A stretch of DNA of 64,000 bases from an uncultured Lachnobacterium sp. (GTDB lineage Bacteria; Bacillota; Clostridia; Lachnospirales; Lachnospiraceae): the NCBI GenBank assembly GCA_937889225.1, contig CALAST010000077.1, positions 1 to 64,000 on the forward strand, given 5' to 3'. Of the stretch, positions 9,488 to 16,288 are shown piece after piece. How positions within the stretch are numbered: position 1 is the stretch's first letter; every line of letters starts with the position of its first letter. The position numbers and the translations under genes are program-made. The notes under the pieces are model-generated. The model was not told where the DNA came from, made no database searches, and was given only the letters and a program-made list of their open reading frames with translations.

Positions 9488-10288
9488 TTATAACATAAAA
9501 TACGCAAGATAATAAATAATCGGTGCTGTAATAATCATACTGTCAAATCGGTCTAAAATACCTCCATGCCCCGGAATCAAATTGCCATAATCTTTGATAT
9601 CATAATTACGCTTAATTGCGGATGCTGTCAAATCCCCTACCATAGAAATCGCTGCTGCAATCGCAGAAATAACTGCAAGAACTGCAATTTGCCCTGTTCC
9701 AATTGCCATCTGTACACGGAATACGGACAGATAAATTACCGTAAGAAGGGCTGTTCCTACTACACCGCCAATTGCACCTTCCACAGATTTTTTCGGACTA
9801 AGTACCGGTGACATTTTATGCTTTCCAATCAATTTTCCTACACAATATGCACTCGTATCGCAACCCCATGAACAGATAAAAATCAAAAATGCAAGATACA
9901 GACCATTGTTTAAACAACGAATCTGATATACATAAGATAACATAACTGCTACATAGAAGAAACTAAAAAATACTGCCATTAAATGTTTTGCTTCATATTT
10001 TGGATAAGAAAATACATAAATAAACATCATGATTATCAAAAACGCCATCGCAATCATCATAGAATCAGGTACAACCTGAAAACTAAGATTTAAATAATAT
10101 AATGCTGCACTTATGTAAGCTACAATCGCAAGCGGTGTTTTTTCAACCTGAAACACACGGCAAAGCTCATACATACCTACAATAGAAATTGCCAAAGTGG
10201 AAAATAATAAAATATTCCCACCACCTATAATCATACCTATTGCCAAAATCACTAAAACAATTCCGCTAAGTAATCGGGTCTTAAACAT
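9488..10288 (-). CDS. cdsA: phosphatidate cytidylyltransferase (CDP-diglyceride synthase)
   Basis: Integral membrane enzyme, 266 aa, that makes CDP-diacylglycerol from phosphatidate and CTP, the branch point of phospholipid synthesis. Several hydrophobic helices run through the protein. The family signature is clear: SPKKSVEGAIGG near residue 165 and the C-terminal block SAIKRNYDIKDYGNLIPGHG followed by GILDRFDS. Start at ATG 10288 with AGGAGG 7 nt upstream. It lies 11 nt after uppS, the order found in most Firmicutes. Confidence 0.96.
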   Translation of the reverse strand: MFKTRLLSGIVLVILAIGMIIGGGNILLFSTLAISIVGMYELCRVFQVEKTPLAIVAYISAALYYLNLSFQVVPDSMMIAMAFLIIMMFIYVFSYPKYEAKHLMAVFFSFFYVAVMLSYVYQIRCLNNGLYLAFLIFICSWGCDTSAYCVGKLIGKHKMSPVLSPKKSVEGAIGGVVGTALLTVIYLSVFRVQMAIGTGQIAVLAVISAIAAAISMVGDLTASAIKRNYDIKDYGNLIPGHGGILDRFDSMIITAPIIYYLAYFML

Positions 10289-10299
10289 TCAAAATCCTC

Positions 10300-11004
10300 C
10301 TATTCCGTAAGCCCGCCAAATCTGCGGTCACGTTTATTATATGCTTCTACTGCCAACTCCAATTCTTTCTTATGAAAATCCGGCCATGGCACATCTGTAA
10401 AATAAAACTCACTATATGCAAGCTGCCACAACAAATAATTGGATAAACGTTGTTCACCACTCGTGCGAATCATCAAATCCGGGTCCGGTAAATCTTTCGT
10501 ATCGAGATAAGAAGAAAATACTTTTTCATCTATATCATCTAAACTTAACTTTCCTGCATCGTGGTCTGACATCATATTTTTCATAGCACGAAGCATTTCA
10601 TCACGACTGCCATAATTAATTGCAATTGTCAGATTTAATCCTGTATTTTTTGCAGAAGCTGTTTCTAATTCCTTAATTCTGTTTTGGAATTTCTCAGAAA
10701 GTCTTCCAACTTCACCAATCACACGAATACGCATATTATTTTTGTCAGCAGTTTTAATACAGTTTTTCAAATAACTTTCCAATAACTTCATCAATGCCTC
10801 TACTTCTGCATCCGGTCTGTTCCAGTTTTCCGTAGAAAAAGCATACAATGTCAAATACTTAATTCCTAACTCATTCGCTGCCTGACAAACAGTTTCGACA
10901 TTCTTAGCACCTACCGTATGTCCATAATTTCGCGGCATTCCCTTGCTTTTTGCCCATCTTCCATTTCCATCTAAAATAATTGCTACATGCTGCGGAATTT
11001 TCAT
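10300..11004 (-). CDS. uppS: undecaprenyl (isoprenyl) diphosphate synthase
   Basis: cis-Prenyltransferase, 234 aa, that elongates farnesyl diphosphate to the C55 lipid carrier for peptidoglycan and wall polymers. Seen: the pyrophosphate-binding HVAIILDGNGRWAKSKG at the N-terminus, YLTLYAFSTENWNRP, and the C-terminal DLMIRTSGEQRLSNYLLWQ and AYSEFYFTDVPWPDF. Start at ATG 11004 with GGAGGG 7 nt upstream. It begins a new unit after the frr terminator and is followed closely by cdsA. Confidence 0.97.
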   Translation of the reverse strand: MKIPQHVAIILDGNGRWAKSKGMPRNYGHTVGAKNVETVCQAANELGIKYLTLYAFSTENWNRPDAEVEALMKLLESYLKNCIKTADKNNMRIRVIGEVGRLSEKFQNRIKELETASAKNTGLNLTIAINYGSRDEMLRAMKNMMSDHDAGKLSLDDIDEKVFSSYLDTKDLPDPDLMIRTSGEQRLSNYLLWQLAYSEFYFTDVPWPDFHKKELELAVEAYNKRDRRFGGLTE

Positions 11005-11113
11005 ATATTTCCCTCCACTCTTTTTTTCTCATGTCCTTGTAGAATCATTGTATTCTAAACAGTATTTTCATGCCCTTAGTTCATCCATGCATAAACCTAC
11101 TGATTCATTACTT

Positions 11114-11141
11114 ATAATAACACAATATCCCATCATAACAA
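11114..11141 (-). promoter_or_regulatory. candidate sigma-A promoter for uppS
   Basis: In the frr-uppS gap, just past the frr terminator, the minus strand reads TTGTTA (11136-11141), a 16-nt spacer, then TATTAT (11114-11119). Matches to consensus are 4 of 6 and 5 of 6. Its place after a good terminator is the main argument. Confidence 0.35.
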
Positions 11142-11158
11142 GTTTTAAATTAGAAAAA

Positions 11159-11189
11159 AGTTGGAAAATACATAAAATATCTTCCAACT
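11159..11189 (-). terminator. rho-independent terminator after frr
   Basis: On the minus strand AGTTGGAA (11189-11182) pairs with TTCCAACT (11166-11159), and the stem is followed directly by six T residues (11158-11153). It lies about 40 nt after the frr stop and ends the bactofilin-pyrH-frr unit. Confidence 0.75.
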
Positions 11190-11227
11190 ACATTTCAATT
11201 ATTATACTGTCATTTTTGACTATTCTT

Positions 11228-11782
11228 TTATACAGTAAGAATTTCTTTTGTTTTTGCTTCAACTGCTTTGTCAACGTTTGCAATAAACTTATCTGTCATT
11301 TTCTGAACGCTGTCCTCTAAATCCTTGATTTCATCCTCAGAAATATCTTCTGTCTTGCCAAGTTTTTTCATATGGTCAATGGCATCACGTCTGATGTTAC
11401 GAATTGCAACTTTTGCATTTTCCCCTTTTTTCTTCACATCTTTTGCTAATTCTTTACGTCTTTCTTCTGTTAATTCCGGAAATACAAGGCGAATGATTTT
11501 ACCATCATTGCTTGGATTAATTCCAATGTCAGATGTTAAAATTGCTTTTTCAATCGCTTTTACTAAAGATGGTTCCCATGGCTGAATCTGAATCATTCTT
11601 GGTTCCGGAACACTAACGTTTGCCACACTCTGAATTGGTGATGGTGCTCCATAATAATCTACACGTAATTTGTCTAATACATGTGGATTTGCACGTCCTG
11701 CACGGATAGAACCGAATTCCGATTCTAAATTGCTCATTGTTTTTGTCATTTTTTCTTCATAAACTACTAATCTTGCATCCAT
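11228..11782 (-). CDS. frr: ribosome recycling factor
   Basis: RRF, 184 aa, releases ribosomes from mRNA after termination together with EF-G. Family stretches include EFGSIRAGRANPHVLDKL at the N-terminus, RMIQIQPWEPSLVKAIEKAI, and RLVFPELTEERRKELAK followed by a C-terminal helical bundle. Start at ATG 11782, with AGGAGAGG upstream. It follows pyrH by 16 nt, the standard Firmicute pair, and is followed by a terminator. Confidence 0.97.
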   Translation of the reverse strand: MDARLVVYEEKMTKTMSNLESEFGSIRAGRANPHVLDKLRVDYYGAPSPIQSVANVSVPEPRMIQIQPWEPSLVKAIEKAILTSDIGINPSNDGKIIRLVFPELTEERRKELAKDVKKKGENAKVAIRNIRRDAIDHMKKLGKTEDISEDEIKDLEDSVQKMTDKFIANVDKAVEAKTKEILTV

Positions 11783-11798
11783 ATATTCCTCTCCTACT

Positions 11799-12494
11799 CT
11801 ATACGGTTACTTTTGTACCGTTAAATTCTCCACTCATCGCTTTCACAACGCTGTCTTCTTCATTCAAACCGAACACATACATTGGCATTTTATTTTCCAT
11901 GCACATAATAGAAGCTGTTAAATCCACAACAGCAAGTTTCTGGTCAATAACTTCCTGAATGGATACTTCATCATATCTCTTTGCATTTGGATTTACTTTT
12001 GGGTCACTATCGTATACACCATCAATCGCTTTTGCTAAAAGAATGACCTCTGCTTCGATTTCAATGGCACGCAGAACCGTTGCCGTATCCGTTGAAAAGT
12101 ACGGATGACCTGTCCCACCTGCAAAAAAGCATACTTTGTTATCTGCAAATGCTGTATTTACCAAATCCTTAGAAAACAGCTTTGTCATAGAACCGCATGC
12201 AAATGGTGTCATAACTTCTGTTTTCATGCCTACTGAACGGAAAATTTCTGATACATAAATACAGTTCATAACCGTAGCAAGCATACCAATCTGGTCTGCT
12301 TTCGTTCTATCAATCGTTTCACTAGAACGTCCACGCCAGAAATTGCCGCCACCAATCACAATTCCTACGGAAACACCACTATCTACTAATTTTTTCACCT
12401 GATTTGCAACTACAGTTACAGTAGGCTCATCAAATCCCTGATGTTTCTCACCAGCTAATGCTTCACCGCTTAATTTTAATAAAACACGTTTCAT
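11799..12494 (-). CDS. pyrH: UMP kinase
   Basis: Cytosolic UMP kinase, 231 aa, phosphorylates UMP to UDP. It belongs to the amino-acid-kinase fold: KRVLLKLSGEALAG at the start, VIGGGNFWRGR for phosphate binding, and FFAGGTGHPYFSTDTAT near residue 130. Start chosen at ATG 12494; AAAGGGA lies about 9 nt upstream, and the earlier in-frame ATG at 12512 overlaps that site. It follows the bactofilin gene closely, so the bactofilin promoter probably also drives pyrH and frr. Confidence 0.96.
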   Translation of the reverse strand: MKRVLLKLSGEALAGEKHQGFDEPTVTVVANQVKKLVDSGVSVGIVIGGGNFWRGRSSETIDRTKADQIGMLATVMNCIYVSEIFRSVGMKTEVMTPFACGSMTKLFSKDLVNTAFADNKVCFFAGGTGHPYFSTDTATVLRAIEIEAEVILLAKAIDGVYDSDPKVNPNAKRYDEVSIQEVIDQKLAVVDLTASIMCMENKMPMYVFGLNEEDSVVKAMSGEFNGTKVTV

Positions 12495-12517
12495 AAGTAG
12501 AGTCCCTTTCATCTATT

Positions 12518-13186
12518 TTATTTGTCACCAAACACTTCTGCAACATCCACATCTGCATAGCATTGTGAACAGAATCCTTGAATAATCGCACCGTTATTAA
12601 TCTGTACGGAACGTGATTTGATGTTTCCTACAATTACCGCAGATGTATCAACGATAACCGGTCCTTGCACATCAATATCACCTTTTACTGCTCCCGCAAT
12701 CACTGCAGAAGCTGCGTGAATATTACCTACAATCACAGAACCTGCACCAATCTTTACAGTTCCTGAACTTTCTAATTCACCATCGATTTTTGCCACATCT
12801 GCAAACATTTCAGATGCAAAACAATTGCCATTGATTGTGCCTGTAATAACTAATTTTCCATTACATGATACACTTCCATTGATGGTACCATGAATTTCAA
12901 GTGAACCTGAAGATGTTAAGTCCCCTGTTAATTTTGTACTTTCTGTAATTACGGAAACTTCATTTAAGATAACCGGCTCACTCAAACTATCACGAACTAA
13001 TAATTCATCCGTTGGTTTTTCCTCCGTTACGGTTTCTAAAAGGCTATCCAGTTCTGTATCCAGTTCGATGTTCTCATCTACTTCTGTTTCTACTACCGGT
13101 TCTTCTTTTTTTACCTGTGAATTTTTAGTCGAAGTATCATTTATATTTTTTGTTTTATCTTCTTTTAAATCTCGAAATAATCCCAT
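12518..13186 (-). CDS. bactofilin-family (polymer-forming) protein
   Basis: Cytoskeletal beta-helix protein of 222 aa. Bactofilins assemble without nucleotide into filaments or scaffolds near the membrane, often for wall enzymes. Residues 1-90 are charged and probably disordered (many Glu, Lys, Thr). From about 95 to 205 come short Val/Ile/Gly-rich repeats (GSLEIHGTINGSVSCNGKLV, VKIGAGSVIVGNIHAASAVI) typical of the family. The tail contains FCSQCYAD, a CxxC pair. The start at ATG 13186 is fixed because the codon just before it is an in-frame TAA, yet no Shine-Dalgarno lies within 15 nt; the nearest one sits beyond an inverted repeat (see leader). It is placed upstream of pyrH. The role is inferred from the family only. 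Confidence 0.9.
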   Translation of the reverse strand: MGLFRDLKEDKTKNINDTSTKNSQVKKEEPVVETEVDENIELDTELDSLLETVTEEKPTDELLVRDSLSEPVILNEVSVITESTKLTGDLTSSGSLEIHGTINGSVSCNGKLVITGTINGNCFASEMFADVAKIDGELESSGTVKIGAGSVIVGNIHAASAVIAGAVKGDIDVQGPVIVDTSAVIVGNIKSRSVQINNGAIIQGFCSQCYADVDVAEVFGDK

Positions 13187-13280
13187 TTAAAACGTTACTG
13201 AAACTTATAAAATATCAATTTTTATCTGCTTCCATACAAAATAATTTGATACAATTATAATATCAGTAACCTACTCCTTT
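13187..13280 (-). promoter_or_regulatory. bactofilin leader with hairpin separating Shine-Dalgarno from start codon
   Basis: On the minus strand AAAGGAG (13280-13274) is the only good ribosome-binding sequence, 87 nt from the ATG. Between them lies a long imperfect inverted repeat: GTTACTGA (13270-13263) with TCAGTAAC (13201-13194), TTATAA (13260-13255) with TTATAA (13210-13205), and TATCAA (13251-13246) with TTGATA (13218-13213), enclosing a 27-nt loop. Folding this 77-nt element leaves 3 nt on one side and 7 nt on the other, an effective spacing of about 10 nt. The pairing is seen in the sequence; the functional reading is inference. Confidence 0.55.
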
Positions 13281-13323
13281 CTATTCATTCTGTGTACTTT
13301 GCTTAGGTTTGCATTTTATAAGT

Positions 13324-13386
13324 ATTATAACACTTTTCAAAGTACTTAATTGGATTTATTATACTTTAGTTTTTGATAGTTGTCCA
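13324..13386 (-). promoter_or_regulatory. candidate tandem sigma-A promoters for bactofilin-pyrH-frr
   Basis: Upstream promoter: TGGACA (13381-13386), a 17-nt spacer, TATAAT (13358-13363), matching 5 of 6 and 6 of 6. A second perfect TATAAT at 13324-13329 is preceded by TGT, an extended -10 element, but has no clear -35. Transcripts would carry a leader of roughly 130-165 nt before the bactofilin start. Confidence 0.65.
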
Positions 13387-13403
13387 GTATTTTGTTCCAT
13401 TTG

Positions 13404-14666
13404 CTATTTGGATACCGATTGTGAAATTGCCAATTTATACATTTCTTCTGTAGCAAAAGAAATTTTAGTAATCGCATCTCGTTTTGATAAATAACACCAA
13501 AAACTATCATCCGGAATGGAAATATCTACGCAATCTCCTCTTCCTAAATAGTCATATTCAATATGCATACTTTCTAAATTCTTTGCACTACGAACTAATG
13601 TATATGGTTCACCATGATAATTGCATTCAATTCGAGTTTCCGTTGGAGTTTGAATGAGTTTTCCCATACCTTGCTTATAAAATTTTAATGAACCCGGAAG
13701 CGTTTCCACTCGCACATCATCTTCAAAATAATAAGTACCATCCTCAATTTCCTTGCGAACACAAGCTCTCTCCCAATTGCTCCAATCGGGAATATGCGGA
13801 TACTCCGTTTCTCCTTCTGTTGCGTGAAGTTGTCCATATTCATTCATTTCCCACTCTTTTCCGCAATGATTGCACCATAACTTTGTTCCCTTGGAATCAG
13901 TTTCATGCTCCGTTTTGCAATTCGGACATTTATATAATAAGCAATGCAGACCTTCCGCTCTCTTTGGATGATTAATTGCAACTTTATTCTCTAATTGCCA
14001 TTTAAAATCATCATATTCAAAATATTTCTTGATTCTGGCATTCATTTCCTCTACAGATAATGTTTTTGTTTCTTCTTTTGTAATAATCTGTATCATTTCT
14101 GCTTCGATGCGATTTTTCTTATCTATTTTATTCCATTGCGGGCAGGTCACAAAATTACCATGAATACGAAGCACAATGACAGGCACACGAAGCATACGTG
14201 CCAGTTTTCCCGTAGACTCGGGAATATGGGATGTACATCCATCCAAAGAATATCTGGCTTCCGGAAACAATACAAACGGATTTTCCAATTTTTCAATACA
14301 ATAGCGAATGTTTTTAATCAGATTTAAATCTGTAATATATTTACGTGTCCCACATACGCCAAGAGAACGCATAAGTGGCTCTGTGTAAGTATTAAAGCCT
14401 TCTAACGTCATAACATTATTTGCTCTGTAAGGCTGAACAGCAACGGACATTACAAAAAAGTCAACCATAGATGAATGGGTCACTAACATCAGATATGGAC
14501 CGTTTACTGTTTCCATGTTTACTTTTTTCAGTTTAAAATCCCTCATCTTTAATCCCGGTTTGCAAATAATTTCTCTTGCTACCGGAAATAAAAATCCCGG
14601 CTTGTGCGGTTTCTTTTCAAAATCAAAACGCTTTACATCTTCCTTTTTTGCTTTCGTAACTCTCAT
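13404..14666 (-). CDS. PlsC-type lysophospholipid acyltransferase with zinc-ribbon tail
   Basis: Protein of 420 aa. The first 210 residues carry the glycerolphosphate acyltransferase signature: THSSMVDFF (the HX4D catalytic motif), GVCGTRKYI, and LFPEARYSLDG (the acceptor-binding motif). This suggests acylation of a lysophosphatidate-like lipid at the inner membrane. Near residues 240-270 a zinc ribbon follows, CPNCKTEHE and WCNHCGKEWE, then a C-terminal beta-rich region of unknown role. Typical PlsC proteins are 200-260 aa, so the C-terminal half is an addition. Start at ATG 14666 with GGAG 7 nt upstream. It stands alone between a terminator and the bactofilin promoters. Substrate not determinable from sequence. 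Confidence 0.85.
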   Translation of the reverse strand: MRVTKAKKEDVKRFDFEKKPHKPGFLFPVAREIICKPGLKMRDFKLKKVNMETVNGPYLMLVTHSSMVDFFVMSVAVQPYRANNVMTLEGFNTYTEPLMRSLGVCGTRKYITDLNLIKNIRYCIEKLENPFVLFPEARYSLDGCTSHIPESTGKLARMLRVPVIVLRIHGNFVTCPQWNKIDKKNRIEAEMIQIITKEETKTLSVEEMNARIKKYFEYDDFKWQLENKVAINHPKRAEGLHCLLYKCPNCKTEHETDSKGTKLWCNHCGKEWEMNEYGQLHATEGETEYPHIPDWSNWERACVRKEIEDGTYYFEDDVRVETLPGSLKFYKQGMGKLIQTPTETRIECNYHGEPYTLVRSAKNLESMHIEYDYLGRGDCVDISIPDDSFWCYLSKRDAITKISFATEEMYKLAISQSVSK

Positions 14667-14708
14667 AATTTTACTCCATAGTCATATTTTCTTTATAATT
14701 TTTTTATA

Positions 14709-14737
14709 ATTTTAACATGAAATTTATATAGGTGCAA
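14709..14737 (-). promoter_or_regulatory. candidate promoter of the acyltransferase gene
   Basis: Minus strand TTGCAC (14732-14737), 17-nt spacer, TAAAAT (14709-14714) preceded by TGT, an extended -10 element. It lies about 40 nt before the acyltransferase start and just after the terminator of the opp unit. Confidence 0.5.
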
Positions 14738-14774
14738 GCGAATCCAACATTTAACTCTTTGTGGCTAATATTAC

Positions 14775-14818
14775 AAAAGGAAGCATCTGCAATCTTTTCA
14801 TTACAGATACTCCCTTTT
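14775..14818 (-). terminator. terminator hairpin after the opp-DUF3899 unit
   Basis: On the minus strand AAAAGGGAGTATCTG (14818-14804) pairs over 15 positions with CAGATGCTTCCTTTT (14789-14775), including two G-U pairs that would be A-C mismatches on the plus strand, which favours minus-strand RNA. The stem ends in UUUUGUAAUAUU, a moderate U-tract. It is 13 nt from the DUF3899 stop. Confidence 0.65.
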
Positions 14819-14831
14819 TTAACTTTATTAT

Positions 14832-15233
14832 CTACACTCCATAAAGAAATGCAAACACAATTGATATAACTACAAACACCCCACCTACAATGAGCAGATG
14901 TTTAAACTTATGGTGTTTTGCCTTTTGTCTGGCATTATATTCATAGAATTCTTCGTCTTTTATCTTTTCTCCCTTTCTTGCGGAAAGTGAGCGACCTACC
15001 GTTTTCATTCCGTAAGAAATGCCATTGAAAAGACCTTCATTCATAACCCAAACCATAATTCCAATTCCAAACATGACAAATCCCGGAATCGCAAATGCAT
15101 TGCTTAGTATCGTAAATACTTCTGCACTCGTTTCTAATGCAAAAATATCATTCATAATACAAATCGCAACTGCAACAACAAGACCTATCACACTTGGAAT
15201 GACATACTGTTTGTTTTGACTGATAAAATCCAT
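14832..15233 (-). CDS. DUF3899 membrane protein
   Basis: Small integral membrane protein of 133 aa. Three or four hydrophobic segments are visible: about residues 11-28 (IPSVIGLVVAVAICI), 40-66 (IPGFVMFGIGIMVWVM) and 112-131 (LLIVGGVFVVISIVFAF), separated by a basic loop with SLSARKGEKIKDEEFYEY. The pattern matches DUF3899, a family often found next to peptide transporters. It starts 8 nt after oppF and ends just before a terminator, so it is the last gene of the opp unit. The ribosome site (AGTAGG) is modest. Function unknown; an accessory role for the transporter is a guess from position only. Confidence 0.75.
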   Translation of the reverse strand: MDFISQNKQYVIPSVIGLVVAVAICIMNDIFALETSAEVFTILSNAFAIPGFVMFGIGIMVWVMNEGLFNGISYGMKTVGRSLSARKGEKIKDEEFYEYNARQKAKHHKFKHLLIVGGVFVVISIVFAFLYGV

Positions 15234-15241
15234 GTTTCTAC

Positions 15242-16288
15242 CTACTTCGCTGCAATTTCTTTCTGATATTTTTTCATCTCATCCGTATTGCAGTATACAA
15301 AATGACCCGGAGTAACTTCACGAAGGCTTGGACCTTCTTTCGAATAATCATGGTCAAGTGCCGGTGTATAAATAATTCTCTGTCTCTGTTTCTCATAATG
15401 AGGGTCAGGGAATGGAATTGCAGATAAAAGGGAACGTGTATACGGATGACATGGATTTTCAAATAATTCATCTGCATTCGCCAATTCTACCACTTTACCA
15501 AAATACATAACCGCAATTCTGTCTGAGAAATATTTTACAACGGAAAGGTCATGTGCAATAAACATAATCGTAAGACCCATTTTATTTCTTAAATCATTCA
15601 AAAGATTAATAACCTGTGCCTGAATGGAAACGTCAAGTGCACTAATTGGTTCATCAGCAATGATTAAATCCGGCTCTAAAACGATTGCTCTTGCAATACC
15701 GATACGCTGTCTTTGACCACCGGAAAATTCATGCGGATAACGGTCTGCATGTTCCGGTACAAGACCTACAAGGTCAAGCATCTCAATTACTTTTTTATCA
15801 ATATAGGCTTTATCTTTAATTCCGCGAATGGTAAGACCTTCCGCAATAATTTCACGAATGGTCATACGAGGATTTAAGGAAGCAACAGGGTCCTGAAATA
15901 TCATCTGAATTTTATTAATATCTCTGGATGTATGGCTTTTATTGATTACTTTTGCTTCTTTTATCTCTTGTTTTAATTTTTCTACTTTTGCAGAATCCCC
16001 GGCTTTTTTTGCCTCTTTTAACTGCATTTTTAATTCCTGAATACCTACGGTAATTGTTTCCCCATTGAAGGTAACTTTTCCGCCTGTAATATCATATAAT
16101 TTGATGATAGAACGACCGGTTGTGGTTTTTCCACAACCTGATTCGCCTACCACACCAAGAACTTCACCTTTGTGAATTTCAAAACTTACATCATCTACAG
16201 CTTTAATTGGGGAACGCATATTGCCAAAGTACTGTTTTAAGTGTTCGACTTTGAGCAAAACGTCTGCATCTTTAAAATCTCTACTCAT
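15242..16288 (-). CDS. oppF: oligopeptide ABC transporter ATP-binding protein OppF
   Basis: Cytoplasmic ATPase, 348 aa, pairs with OppD to power peptide uptake. Seen: Walker A GESGCGKTTTG near residue 42, Q-loop IQMIFQDPVASLNPRMT, signature HEFSGGQRQRIGIARAIV, Walker B DLIIADEPISALDVS, and H-loop FIAHDLSVV. Between Walker A and the Q-loop a charged helical insert of about 45 residues occurs (LKMQLKEAKKAGDSAKVEK and on). The C-terminal oligopeptide-transporter extension contains NPCHPYTRSLLSAIPFPDP. Start ATG 16288 overlaps the oppD end by 8 nt, with GGAGG in the oppD 3' end. Confidence 0.93.
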   Translation of the reverse strand: MSRDFKDADVLLKVEHLKQYFGNMRSPIKAVDDVSFEIHKGEVLGVVGESGCGKTTTGRSIIKLYDITGGKVTFNGETITVGIQELKMQLKEAKKAGDSAKVEKLKQEIKEAKVINKSHTSRDINKIQMIFQDPVASLNPRMTIREIIAEGLTIRGIKDKAYIDKKVIEMLDLVGLVPEHADRYPHEFSGGQRQRIGIARAIVLEPDLIIADEPISALDVSIQAQVINLLNDLRNKMGLTIMFIAHDLSVVKYFSDRIAVMYFGKVVELANADELFENPCHPYTRSLLSAIPFPDPHYEKQRQRIIYTPALDHDYSKEGPSLREVTPGHFVYCNTDEMKKYQKEIAAK

